DNA of 24,647 nucleotides from Zygophlyctis sp. KS116 (taxonomy: Eukaryota > Chytridiomycota). The notes beneath the pieces are model-generated. The model was not told the origin of the DNA. It saw only the letters and a program-made list of their open reading frames with translations, and did no database searches. Position numbers and translations under genes: made by a program. Below are positions 1 through 10,000 of the stretch, in pieces. The number at the start of each line of letters is the position of its first letter. Position 1 is the first letter of the stretch. The stretch spans positions 1 through 24,647 of the forward strand of contig BAAFSQ010000146.1 of NCBI GenBank assembly GCA_054661495.1. Reading direction: 5' to 3'.

Positions 1-1
1 C

Positions 2-181
2 AATATTTGCGAATCATATTCTGGGAAGAAGAAAGACTGCCCTGGTCTAGATAAGAACATGGAACTTTGCGTTAAAGGCCCAAAAGATATGTGTCAAAAG
101 GACAAAGACTGCAAGAAAGATGAGATATGTGAAGACAAAAAACATGACGTGGGAGTTTGTAAAAAGGTGAAAGATCAATGA
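2..181 (+). CDS. Cysteine-rich protein, C-terminal part only
   Basis: An open frame enters from the left edge and ends at a TGA at 179-181, giving 59 residues. It holds seven cysteines spaced about 6-13 apart, among many Lys and Asp residues, with short motifs such as KDCP, KDCKKDEICE and GVCKK. The pattern resembles small disulphide-rich extracellular modules (EB or dickkopf-like spacing), but I do not recognise a family. The charge and even cysteine spacing suggest a secreted or surface protein; the N-terminus, where a signal peptide would lie, is outside the window. An internal ATG exists, but the open frame runs to the edge, so I treat this as a 3' fragment. Function unknown. Confidence 0.55.
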   Translation, partial: NICESYSGKKKDCPGLDKNMELCVKGPKDMCQKDKDCKKDEICEDKKHDVGVCKKVKDQ

Positions 182-474
182 GCCAACATCTACCTTTTTA
201 AGTGATGTCAATTTATGCGATTAGAAGAATAAATTACCTTGCTAGAATCTGAGATTATTTCTATTTATACATTTGTCCGAACGCCGTAAAACTTAAGTAG
301 GTATCTAATATGACCTCCATAGGCCCAATCAAGGATCGATCCAATGAACGTAAGGATTATGGGAATATCTTGTTTAAAGGTTTTTCATGATTCATTGTAT
401 GATCAGCCCGCTATTTGGAAGCACTGTATAATAGAATCAATCATTACCATTATTCGTCGTATTTAAAAATCTTA
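182..474. other. Intergenic spacer, no gene seen
   Basis: These 293 bases lie between the end of the Cys-rich fragment and the end of WDR3, so both neighbours contribute 3' ends. I see no tRNA, no open frame with family resemblance and no repeat. A 10-bp palindrome (GGATCGATCC, 333-342) is the only visible symmetry. Confidence 0.5.
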
Positions 475-3224
475 TTAGAAATTAAATGATAATTCACTTG
501 ATATAAATTCTAAAGCAGCGAGATTATATCCGATCGTATCCTTAGTCTTGATGAGGCGAGATCGAAAGGAATTAGAGATCTCTAAAAGTAAGGGGCGGCA
601 TGACCTGGTTGATAATAGTTGATGAAAATGAGTTTTTAATAGGAAATTAAGAACCTTGGCAGAGAGTCGAAGGTTAATAGGCTAAAATTACTAAATTCAA
701 AATTACATTTTTCATCCATTCCTTCATATGACAAAGTAAATTAGAGACTTGAGTAAATGGAAGCATTAATAAGGCTTCTTCTAATTGAAAGGGTTTGATC
801 TTTTGAAATACAGATAAAACTATTTCAGAAGGAGTCATTTCCAAAGATCCAAAAGAGAGTAAAAGTGGATTTCTAGTTGGAGGAGTAAGCTGATTCTTGT
901 TCTAAAGTATTAATGTTTACGAGAAAATACATTTTCATAAATTTCCAAACCAGATAGTTCCTCTTGACTTAATTCCAAAACTAAAAGAATTTTTTCTCCT
1001 GCTTTCATGGTTTCACTAGTTTTAAGGTTGACGCTGGAAATTTCTTTTGTCGTATCTAAATCAGGTTCTTTAGAATCTAAATCCATTTTATCATATATTT
1101 CTTCCAGTTCCTCTTCACGGGCTTCTTCAAGAATAAATTGATCAGATGTTTTTATCCACTTTCTAATAGATCGGTCATGAGATCCAGTAAGAATGAAATT
1201 TCCATATTTTCCCACTGCTAAACTCCAAACTTCTCCAAAATGTCTGGCAAGTTTTTGAATCATTTCCCGGGAATCAACGTCCCAGATTTTAGCACTCTTG
1301 TCTTTAGATACACTTACAAGTAAATGAGTCCCAAAAATAAATTGTATACCCATGACAGAGTCTTCATGGGCTCTAAGAGAGGCATGACAATCACCAAAAT
1401 CTAATCCCCAAATTTTTATTGATTTGTCAGATGATGCTGTTGCAATTAGTAATCCATCGGAAGATATATCTATACTAACCACTGGTAGTTTATGGCCATA
1501 AAGAGATAAAAAGAATTTCAATGAATCTGTATAAAATATTTTAACAGTGCAATCTAAAAGTGCTACTGCAAGTAATTTTCCATCTTGAGAGAGTCGTACA
1601 GAGAGTACATCATCAGTCATTTGTAAAGTTTGAGTAGGTACAACAGTTATACGTTTCTTTGAATAAATATAGTTTCAAATCTTACCACACCGTTTTCTTC
1701 TAAAAGACGAAAGTCCCAAAACTTGACTTTTTTATCTTGAGAACCAGTCACTAATCCAGTTTTTTCTGGTTCAATTTGTAACGACCAGATAGATCCTTCA
1801 TGTGCTTTAATCTTTTCAATCATTGTTCCACATGATAAATCAAATAATTCCAAGTCTCCAGTTTTTGTCCCGGCGATAACATACCTATCACCTGGAAGAA
1901 ATGCAAGACATAAAATATACCCAGAATCAAAAGTATGGATGCATTCTTGCGTATCAGTGTTCCAAATCTTTACCAAATCTAAAACTTTAATTGAAAAAAT
2001 TCATACTAGAAGATCCTGAAGCATATAGTGAATCATCACTGCTTAAAGCTAAAGCTCTCACGTCTGACCTATGACCTTGCCAGCTAATTTCTGATAAAAG
2101 TCTTGTTTCAGACTCTTTTTTCCCAATAATCATTTCATGCCATTCAAGAGTATTATTGGTTAATTGAACCAAAACTCTAAAAATTGAAACTTCTTTTTCT
2201 TTCAATTCAAAATCAAAAGATTTTGTTTTTGCCGAAACCTTTAATTGAGCAACTTTAGGTATATGATCAGTAATTTCTAAAGTGACTGGTTTTATAGAAT
2301 CCTTATTTCTCTTTCTCCTTCTTGCTAGTTTCTTTTCTAGTTCCTGCTCTGATCTTATTTTATAAAACTCAATGATTGAATCTGCCCCTTGTACTCCTAA
2401 ATAATTGCTTAAAAGTTTTAAATTCAAAACTTTTTCTTTTGAAGATCTTTCCAAATTTCCTATTTCGACTAAACTTTTTACTAAATTCCCATCAGCATCC
2501 AACAACTCTTTTGGTGTATTTCCACTTATTTGAGATTTTTTTAAATTTAAAATGTTTGAATCTATACCATAAACTTTTAGACTAGCATCTTCTAATCCCA
2601 AGACAAGATATTTATCATTAATAACTTCAATAGCTCCAATAGATCCTCTTGAAGTGGACACATTTTCAATGCAATTAAAAGTTTTTAAGTCCCAAATTTT
2701 GATTAAAGAATCATTTGCTGATGAAAATAAGACATCATCAATCAACTTTAATCCTGAAATCGAATCCTTATGCCCCTGTAATTTAACTATTCCAGATTCC
2801 GAGATTAAATCCCATAATATAATTTTTGTATCTTTTGATCCCGAAAATAGTCTAGAATTCTCCTGATCAAAACAAAATCTAAAACTTTAATTCATGCATC
2901 ATACCTTGTAATTGATGCATTATGTCCCTGTAATACCAAATGATCATTTTCCCTAAAAATAACAATCTTGCCATCAGAGTAACCGACTGCAAGTCCGAAA
3001 TCTCCAACTTCAAGCATAGTGCTTATACTACTTCCAAGCATACTGCTTGACTTGTTATCAGTATACTCTAGAGCCTTGGTCCTTAACCCTTTTTTCAAAT
3101 CATAAATATTGACTGTATCCAGTCCAGGTACTTTACCGACCGATCCATGCAAAATAACATTCCCAACTGATGATACAATTACCCCAGAGGATGAGAGTGC
3201 AGAGTACTTTTCATAGATTTTCAT
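475..3224 (-). CDS. WDR3: WDR3/Utp12 (Dip2), U3 small-subunit processome protein
   Basis: Six exons: 2905-3224, 2007-2878, 1686-1978, 931-1656, 707-901 and 475-681, joined by introns of 26, 28, 29, 29 and 25 nt. The product is 870 residues (yeast and human about 943). WDR3 is a two-propeller component of the UTP-B subcomplex that acts in the nucleolus on pre-18S rRNA. WD repeats run from the N-terminus to about residue 690; the stretch with [20 protein letters not shown] and [11 protein letters not shown] is nearly diagnostic. A Lys/Arg-rich linker lies between the propellers. The last ~150 residues match the Utp12 domain (PLLLSFGS, then [10 protein letters not shown]), which was recovered only by removing the last two introns. 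The start at 3224 ([10 protein letters not shown]) matches family N-termini; an in-frame ATG 21 codons upstream (3287) adds unrelated residues. Confidence 0.96.
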
Positions 3225-3484
3225 TTTCCAATGCAAAAAAAATTTGTTTTGGTCAAGAAAAATTTGTAGGCAGTCTGATTTTGACAAATAGTATTACTTA
3301 ATGTCACTCTAGTATCAATTATTTAAAAATTTAATAAGCCATTAAGTCAAATCCTAATATAGGATTTGAGGATTAATGCTTTTCCACATGATCTCTGATC
3401 TGATCTGATACAATTTCCTATTTAGAAACACGATCAGACATTGTTTGTTCGAAGCATTAAAAACTTTAAAGATCGAAATAAAAA
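3225..3484. promoter_or_regulatory. Divergent WDR3/LAMTOR2 promoter with a 10-bp inverted repeat
   Basis: This 260-bp gap separates the two divergent start codons and must hold both promoters. It contains a perfect inverted repeat, TCAAATCCTA (3347-3356) and TAGGATTTGA (3360-3369), with a 3-nt spacer, and a short GATCTGATCTGAT run near 3393. The repeat could bind a dimeric regulator or form a small hairpin. No factor can be named from sequence. Confidence 0.45.
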
Positions 3485-3858
3485 ATGATTCAATTAAATG
3501 AGCTTTCCAAGCAGCTAGCGACAGTATTAGATTCTCAAATAAATTATTGTGTATTGTTTAATAACGATGGATCAATGATGGCTTATGCTGGAGAAGATCG
3601 GGTTTATGCAAAGAATCTATCTTCGATGCTCTCAAATATTTGGTCTGGATATGATCGGATGGGAGCATCGGATGGAAATATTGAATATCTGATACTAGAC
3701 TGTGAAGGAGGGAAAGTTGTGGTTGTAAGGTTAGAAAAGATCAACTTGTGTTTAATGGGTACTGCGAATGCTCAATTGGGAATGATCAGATTAAAGGTAA
3801 TAAACTTTATTAATAAAAGATAAATGCTATAAAGAGAGATTTACAAAATATATTATAG
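3485..3858 (+). CDS. LAMTOR2: Ragulator subunit LAMTOR2 (p14), roadblock/LC7 protein
   Basis: Two exons, 3485-3796 and 3820-3858, with a 23-nt intron, encode 116 residues (human 125). LAMTOR2 is a roadblock-fold subunit of the Ragulator complex, which anchors Rag GTPases on the lysosome or vacuole for TORC1 activation. Family motifs are clear: CVLFNNDGSMMAYAG, SNIWSGYDRMG, LILDCEGGKVVVVR and the final LGMIRLK helix. Unspliced, the frame stops shortly after exon 1 with an atypical tail; removing the intron gives LKINAIKRDLQNIL, which aligns with the family's last helix. The start has a favourable AAAAAATG context. The stop codon lies inside the 3' end of the opposite gene, giving a 6-bp coding overlap. 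Nothing shows how it is regulated. Confidence 0.9.
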
Positions 3859-4770
3859 TTTTACCCATTTGTTTAATAATTGATGAGCAATCGTGTAGGA
3901 TTTTGGAACTTTTAATTTGCCATGTCCATTTAATGCATTAATGATTTGACTCTTGGAAAACCAATCGGCATGTTCTAATTCATGGTCCGCACATATAATT
4001 GGGCCAAGAGACTCGGCAGTGGAAAAACATCCAATCATGAGCTGATAAGGGAATGGCCACGGCTGTGAGGATATATATCTAATATTTTTGACTCTAAAAT
4101 TAATAACAATGTAGTACTTTATGTTTGATTCTTCCAATACTTCTCTAGTTACGGCGTCCTCAATTGACTCTCCAGGTTCGAGAAATCCCGCAAGGCAAGA
4201 GTAAAGATCAGGAGGATGTCTAAGACTTCGACCAAGTAAACATGAGTCTCCAGCTTCATTTAATACTAATGTGATCACAACTGGGTCCATCCTAGCATAT
4301 GAGAGCGTTTTGCAGCAGAGACATTGCTTCTTGTGTCCCCAATCAATTACACTAGTTTTATTACCGCATTTACTGCAATAATTATGATCAGCATTCCATG
4401 ATACCAAAGATCTAGCATAGCCTAAAATGCATGCATCCTTTGAATCCAAGTTTGGTAGATATTTTCTGGCATCTTGCCAAGTGCCACTGAAATTCATTTC
4501 ATGTCCGAAATTGGACACATCCAGGGCCCAATATACAGCTTCATTTTCTGTTCCTAGAAATATTGGGCTGCAATCTTCCAGACTTAAGTCCTTGATGCTT
4601 TCCTCTAGTTTCTTTCTGGATGCGTAAAAAGGTAGGCCATCTTTGGACAATGGATTTAGATTATTAAAAAGAATAAACAAATTTTTTGATTTGGATAAGT
4701 CATTTAACAGATCTGTTGATCTCTTAGCAGACAATCGATTTATGAATGATCCAGAAAAGAATGGTTTCAT
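3853..4770 (-). CDS. NPY1: NADH pyrophosphatase (Npy1/NUDT12-type Nudix hydrolase)
   Basis: Exons 4118-4770 and 3853-4093 with a 24-nt intron give 297 residues. The family cleaves NADH (and NAD-capped RNA in known members) to NMNH and AMP. Visible parts: N-terminal FFSGSFINRLS (4-14), a Cys4 zinc ribbon (C132, C135, C150, C153), the MDPVVI strand, the Nudix box from G195 (GFLEPGE, then REVLEES), and the NADH-specific SQPWPFP signature just after it. The Nudix box keeps REVxEE, but the usual glycine after it is Asn. NUDT12's ankyrin repeats are absent, so it resembles yeast Npy1, though shorter. The intron sits in the Nudix box, is a multiple of three and has no stop, so retention would insert eight residues (YYIVINFR). 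No clear peroxisomal signal: it ends in VKL. The ATG is 3 nt after the APC4 stop. Confidence 0.94.
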   Translation of the reverse strand: MKPFFSGSFINRLSAKRSTDLLNDLSKSKNLFILFNNLNPLSKDGLPFYASRKKLEESIKDLSLEDCSPIFLGTENEAVYWALDVSNFGHEMNFSGTWQDARKYLPNLDSKDACILGYARSLVSWNADHNYCSKCGNKTSVIDWGHKKQCLCCKTLSYARMDPVVITLVLNEAGDSCLLGRSLRHPPDLYSCLAGFLEPGESIEDAVTREVLEESNIKYYIVINFRVKNIRYISSQPWPFPYQLMIGCFSTAESLGPIICADHELEHADWFSKSQIINALNGHGKLKVPKSYTIAHQLLNKWVKL

Positions 4771-4773
4771 TGC

Positions 4774-6863
4774 TCAGAACGCGTCGCTGCAAAATATTGA
4801 TATGTCCCGAGAAGAAGAAACTACAACAGTTTGTGTCTTGTTGTTTACTTTGAAGCTATCTGGTCTTTTATCCAAGTCAAAAGAATGCAATATATGTCCT
4901 TGCTGTACATCGTTAAAGTTTTGTAAATCTCCATGCCACCCAAAGTCACTGATTGCAACTTGAACTATATAAACAGAATCCAGAGCGATATCTTTAGCTA
5001 GGACAAGAATGTATTCAAATGTGTAAAAGTCGTAGTCAATAATAATGCATGATTGTGGAAGAAAAGTTTCAGCAGGAACTTGAACGAAACTCCATCCGAC
5101 AGCCGGTTCATTCTTTATAAGATATACTATATTTAGCTAATCAGAATTACCAAAATCTATGGGATCTGTATGCGGTTGTGGAGCGATCAGCCATAATGTT
5201 TTTTTATTCATTGCATCTACCATGGATAGTCTAAATGAACCTTGCTTGATTTCAAAAGGCAAATCAATCATTTCCATAAGGTTAATAGATCTTCCAAAAG
5301 AATGACCAAAATTACTAAAAAGCAACAAAGTTTCTTCAGATAACCTATTTGTGAGTGTTTTTAATGAAAAGATTGAATCCTATCTAGTAAATAAATTAAA
5401 AGGTTACGGGAAAATCAAAGAATTCAAGATCCATTAAAGAATTTGGCTTGTACTCAACATCTGAATCTCTTCCATCCAAAAAATCAGTAAAAGGATTGCT
5501 GTAAATAAAATCCTGAATGTATGAATACAGAATTTCTGTAGGAGAGCAACTTGGGCCAGTATGTGAAGATGAATCAGATAGCCTTGTTTTTTCATTTTTC
5601 ATCCAAGCCATAAATTCAGCGGAACCTGCTAATCCTTTTGAAATTAAAACATCAAATTTAGAAACATGATGCACAATATGTAATAAAATCTCTAGACTAG
5701 AATTATTTTCTAGTTTAAATCCGTCTTTGATTTCATAGCTAGTTTTATCAATTAAACACCTTACTATTCAATAAACCCCAAAATACTTTGATATCCTAAT
5801 AGTAATCTATGATAAATTGGAATGATTTGAGACTGAATAATCTTCTTCATACTATTTAGAGAAACTGTCACAGACTTGCCCCATTTCTCAAGCCCCTAAC
5901 ATTTAAAAGAAATAATTACTAAATCATCAATACCGTGTAAAAGAAACTCTGCAATCACTGATTTTGAAGAACCAAAAGTCGCAAAAGATAAAAATTCATC
6001 CTGTAGCGCAGAATTTACTAATAATTTAGAGAAAATACTTACTTGAATGTTCATTTATAATTTCTTTAATCTTTTTAAATTTAAGTTCTTGCATATCAGA
6101 AAAAGTCGAATATTCATTTTCCAGATTTGATAATGATTCATTCAAATACATCAAGTAGCTATTAACTTGCATTACTATATGAGAAATTTTGGCAATATTA
6201 TCTGAATTTCCCTCTAAAAAAGATGTATCATAAAACCATAATGAAAATACATCATCCTTTTGAGATAAAAAGCACGATTGTAAGAATTTAGATGTCATAC
6301 AAGAGTCTAGAATCTTGCATTCAGGCTCTTGTCTGATATAAATATATATAAAAATTACAATGAATGCATTCCTAATTCCCATAATCCATTCACCCGCAAT
6401 TCCCAATTATTACCATCCGCAGAAATCATAATATTCATATCATCATTTGAGATGTGTTGCAAAAGATTAAATGATAACTTGCGTAGAGGGATCAAACTTG
6501 GCAATATCATATCAAGTTGATCAAGACTTTTAATCTAGAATTATTAATATAATTTACCTTTTGACTATTATTCCAATTTAAATGCGAAACCATGGTTTTA
6601 TGTTCAAACACAACCAAACAACTTTCTACGTGGAGGATCATGATCTTATCATTGAGCACACAACATATAAACTTTCCGTTTGGTTCAAAACTACATTGTA
6701 TGATTTTCTCTTGTTTTCCTTTAAATTGAGACACAATGGAACCGTCTGCCCGATACACAACTAGCGTCCCCGAGAATAAAACGGCTATTAAATCCTTGTT
6801 CGGACATACAGTTATCAGGGATATTCTACTAGAAAATGTAGGAAATTCACTCAATAAGTCCAT
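4774..6863 (-). CDS. ANAPC4: Anaphase-promoting complex subunit 4 (APC4)
   Basis: Eight exons: 6558-6863, 6359-6534, 6043-6332, 5920-6017, 5765-5895, 5408-5738, 5151-5379 and 4774-5126, with introns of 23, 26, 25, 24, 26, 28 and 24 nt. The product is 637 residues (human 808). APC4 is a scaffold subunit of the cell-cycle ubiquitin ligase APC/C. The N-terminus is the divergent WD40 start typical of APC4 (FPTFSS, then PNKDLIAVLFSGTLVVYRADG). The middle carries the helical APC4 domain: ALQDEFLSFATFGS, then GLEKWGKSV, aligning with human LLLWGKAS and GLKKLGQSI. The C-terminal third is less conserved. For the fifth intron I chose 5739-5764 because it gives the best alignment; a competing 23-nt intron (5764-5786) also keeps the frame. 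The stop lies 3 nt upstream of the next gene. Confidence 0.9.
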
Positions 6864-6880
6864 CGGATGGCTTTTTGATC

Positions 6881-6916
6881 CCCGCTCGCTGAAACGCTAA
6901 ATGACCCGCTCGCTGA
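6881..6916 (-). promoter_or_regulatory. Tandem GC-rich 12-mers upstream of APC4
   Basis: Two exact copies of CCCGCTCGCTGA (6881-6892 and 6905-6916; read on the coding strand as TCAGCGAGCGGG) lie 18 and 42 nt upstream of the APC4 start codon. They are spaced 24 bp apart, about two helical turns. They stand out in an AT-rich 186-bp gap between VPS13's stop and APC4's start. They are probably promoter elements of APC4; the binding factor is unknown. Confidence 0.5.
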
Positions 6917-7049
6917 TTGTAAATCATGATGCATCTATTAATCTTAAGATTTCTAATATCTAATTTCTAGAATCTGATATGAATGAAATAATGCAACCAC
7001 TAATAAATATCATACTGAATAATTGTTTATCAAATGAATTAAATCTATG

Positions 7050-10000
7050 CTACATCAAGAATTTGACCATTGATGAGAAAAATGCTTTGGAGCCTTTGGA
7101 TTTTGAACTATCAATGACAACATTGGTAATTGTCCCATTATGTGTGCCCTTTGATATGATTATTTTTCCATTTTCCATGGATAGCTTTCTTATATCTAGT
7201 ATATAAGTCTATATTTTGAATACCTTGTGCAGAAATGATCCATTCAATCTCCAAATTACGCTGGTAAAATAAAAAAAGGTTTGAGTTTGATAATAATATA
7301 ATTGCTTTTTGACCTCTATCATCCAGAGTATTTAATTCTAAATGAGAAATATACTTTTCCAAGGCATATTTTCCTTTAGCTAGTCTTTGTATATATTCTA
7401 ATCCATTTGCTTCATGGAGGTTATAAGGACGAATAACTTTATCTCCAGAAATATATCTAGGAAGTCGGACTCTTTCTAATTCTTTATCAAATACAGTAGC
7501 CGTGTTTTTAATTCCTTCGGTGACTGATGAGGCCAAATCAAAGACTCCAACAACCGGCTTTGTTACTACACCCACAACACCCATTCCCAATCCTTTGAAA
7601 AATCCTCCTATTCCTTCTGATTTTGCTCCTTCCATTGGTTTTGTGAAAATTCCAGTCACTCCAGAAGTTATGCTTTTAGCAAAATTAGCTGCACCATCTG
7701 TAACTCCAGAGATGGCGTGTCGTGGACGATTTCTGCGTAAACGATTTGCTTGAAATTTTTCATCCATCGTAACGACTGAAAGACCTTTTCCGAGACTTCC
7801 AGTAAATTTTGATAAAGTATTGGATACTCCAAATACTGTCTTCTTGAAAAGACTACCTGTCCCTTTAACAAAATTGATTCCGAAATCTTGTGGACGTGAA
7901 ATTTCAAATCCAAGTAGAGGCTCATAAAACATGTCTGACACACCAGAGCTTACCGTACTAAACAATTTTACTGGATTTCCAAGTACATCTGCTGATCCAA
8001 CCACCTTATGAAGCTGTCCAACTACTTCTTGCGAATAAAATGTAAAAATTAAATTTGCCAGCTGTTTAAAAGGCCCATTTGCATGCTGAAGTTCCAAAGC
8101 ATTCAATCGGATAGGAGCGTCCTAATCAGTAAATAATTATCACTTACATGAATATTTCCAATTGTCATCATAAATATATCAGCGAGAAATGCACTGAGAT
8201 AAGTTTATATTTATTTACCGTGGATCCGTCGACTTTCGTGTCAATCTAGTGCGAGAAAATGATATATTAAATTGCAAGGGATGAAACAATAGCCGATCAA
8301 AGTATAAAATGGTGTCATCATCCGAAATCTGAGGCCCATCTCCGAAAGACTCATTTGATATAATATAACTATCGTCATTTGTTGGGTTAAGAATAAGAGA
8401 TTTGCGAAATTCAACAAGATCCATAAGGAAATCCTCATCAAAGCTTACAGAAATTTCCTGCATCAGTAGAGTAACCCATTGATAATAATCAACTCCATAT
8501 GCTGAAAATATTAGAATTAATGACTAAATTACTCTTATCTTTACTTTGACACATTGAAGCCAAAAATACCGGATGGGTGTCCTTATTATCCTTTGGAATT
8601 ACAGACGGAAATACAAAAATTGGTTCCAAAGTCGGAGATAGCTGGTTATCAATCTACAATATAAATTTAAACAAAAAAAATACTTGAATCCATGTTATTC
8701 CCAATGAGTAGAGGAAATCCCGATTTGAATCACAAAAATTATACTCAACCTCTTTAGCAGAAAAATAAAGCAATTCCTAAGTATTAAAGGAGCAATTCTA
8801 AAGTACTTCTACTTTGTGATTGATGACAGAGATTCCAATACCTTCAAGTCGGATATTGATATCAAATAGAATTATTTTACTCATCTCCTATGATTATTAC
8901 TAGATCCATTTTGATACCGTAAGCATAGCATCTGCTGATGCCCTTTGCTCCGCAGATTTAGAAGAAGATGATGTTTCAAAACTTCCATGATTCTTGTTCT
9001 CAATATTTTCAGATCCTAAAGTTGTGACCCGAAGGATTATAACAGGTCCATCAGCCACTACCTGAATTCCAAAATAAGCTGGCCCATTTTGAAGCTTTTT
9101 GCAAAGCATCGGATCTCTCGTTCCAATTTTCAGAAGATCGATAGACCGCTCCTCTCCACAAATATTTAGTACGAGAAGCTTTTTAGTACTTGATGTATCA
9201 TCCCATGCATAGTTTATGGTTTCATTTTTACGAATAAGGTATGTCCTAGGTCGACTTGATTTTTGCCAAATTGCAATGCTTTCATTAGATTCATTCTCAA
9301 TTCGGTAAGGCCATCGCCCTGTAACCTTTTGAAATGTAACATAGAATGTTGCCCCTTCTAGAATAATATCAGCACGAATCAGTTCATCTGTCGTTTCGCC
9401 AATCTTATTGACCTTTATGTAAGTACGACCAACCTCTTCTACAGCAAACGGTTTAGACCTTATAATAAATAGTTCATAATTACCATTCACAGTTTCTAAC
9501 CTTTAAAGAGATCTCATGAGAACCTTCTTCACAGTCCGAAAAGTGGGTTAAATCTCGACGACAGCCAGCTAGTAAAGAAAGATGATTATTCGAATTTTTC
9601 AGCCGGAAAAAAATCTCTTCCTTCATATTACTCATAATCACGATTCTGGGATATATCGTTACAACTTTTGACATAAAATACTATTGTTAATCTATTAACT
9701 GTCTTACTTTTCCTTCGCCTTCTTGGATCTTAACTCCTAACTGTACAGTTGCTGCATTCCGTTCAAAAGGGATAGATAAATTGAGGGATGTACCAACCGC
9801 ATCCAAACTGATAGGCTTGCACCAGCTCTTACAATCATCAACACTAAGTTGTACACGGTTTCGCAATGATTCGGCCTTTGGATAAGAAAATAAATATGGC
9901 TCGATTATTTTCTCCAGAGGATTTGGTACTTTGCGCACTTTGCCGATTCCTGATGTATCTAAAAGACTCTTTGAACGTAGGAATAGATCTAATCCAGTTC

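Noticed and set aside
182-474. tRNA or other structural RNA in the left spacer
   Set aside because: No cloverleaf, A/B box pair or extended stem could be found by eye. Only a short palindrome is present.
902-920. A 19-nt intron beginning GTAAAC in WDR3
   Set aside because: It breaks frame with the next exon. The 29-nt intron 902-930 keeps phase and gives the expected Utp12-domain sequence.
3225-3287. Start of WDR3 at the upstream in-frame ATG (3287)
   Set aside because: The extra 21 residues have no family counterpart, while the ATG at 3224 begins the segment that aligns with WDR3 N-termini.
7502-7753. Plus-strand frame of 83 codons inside VPS13
   Set aside because: It is the mirror of the Gly-rich VPS13 C-terminal region and has no protein-like features of its own. 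The same holds for other opposite-strand frames inside VPS13, WDR3 and ALG1.
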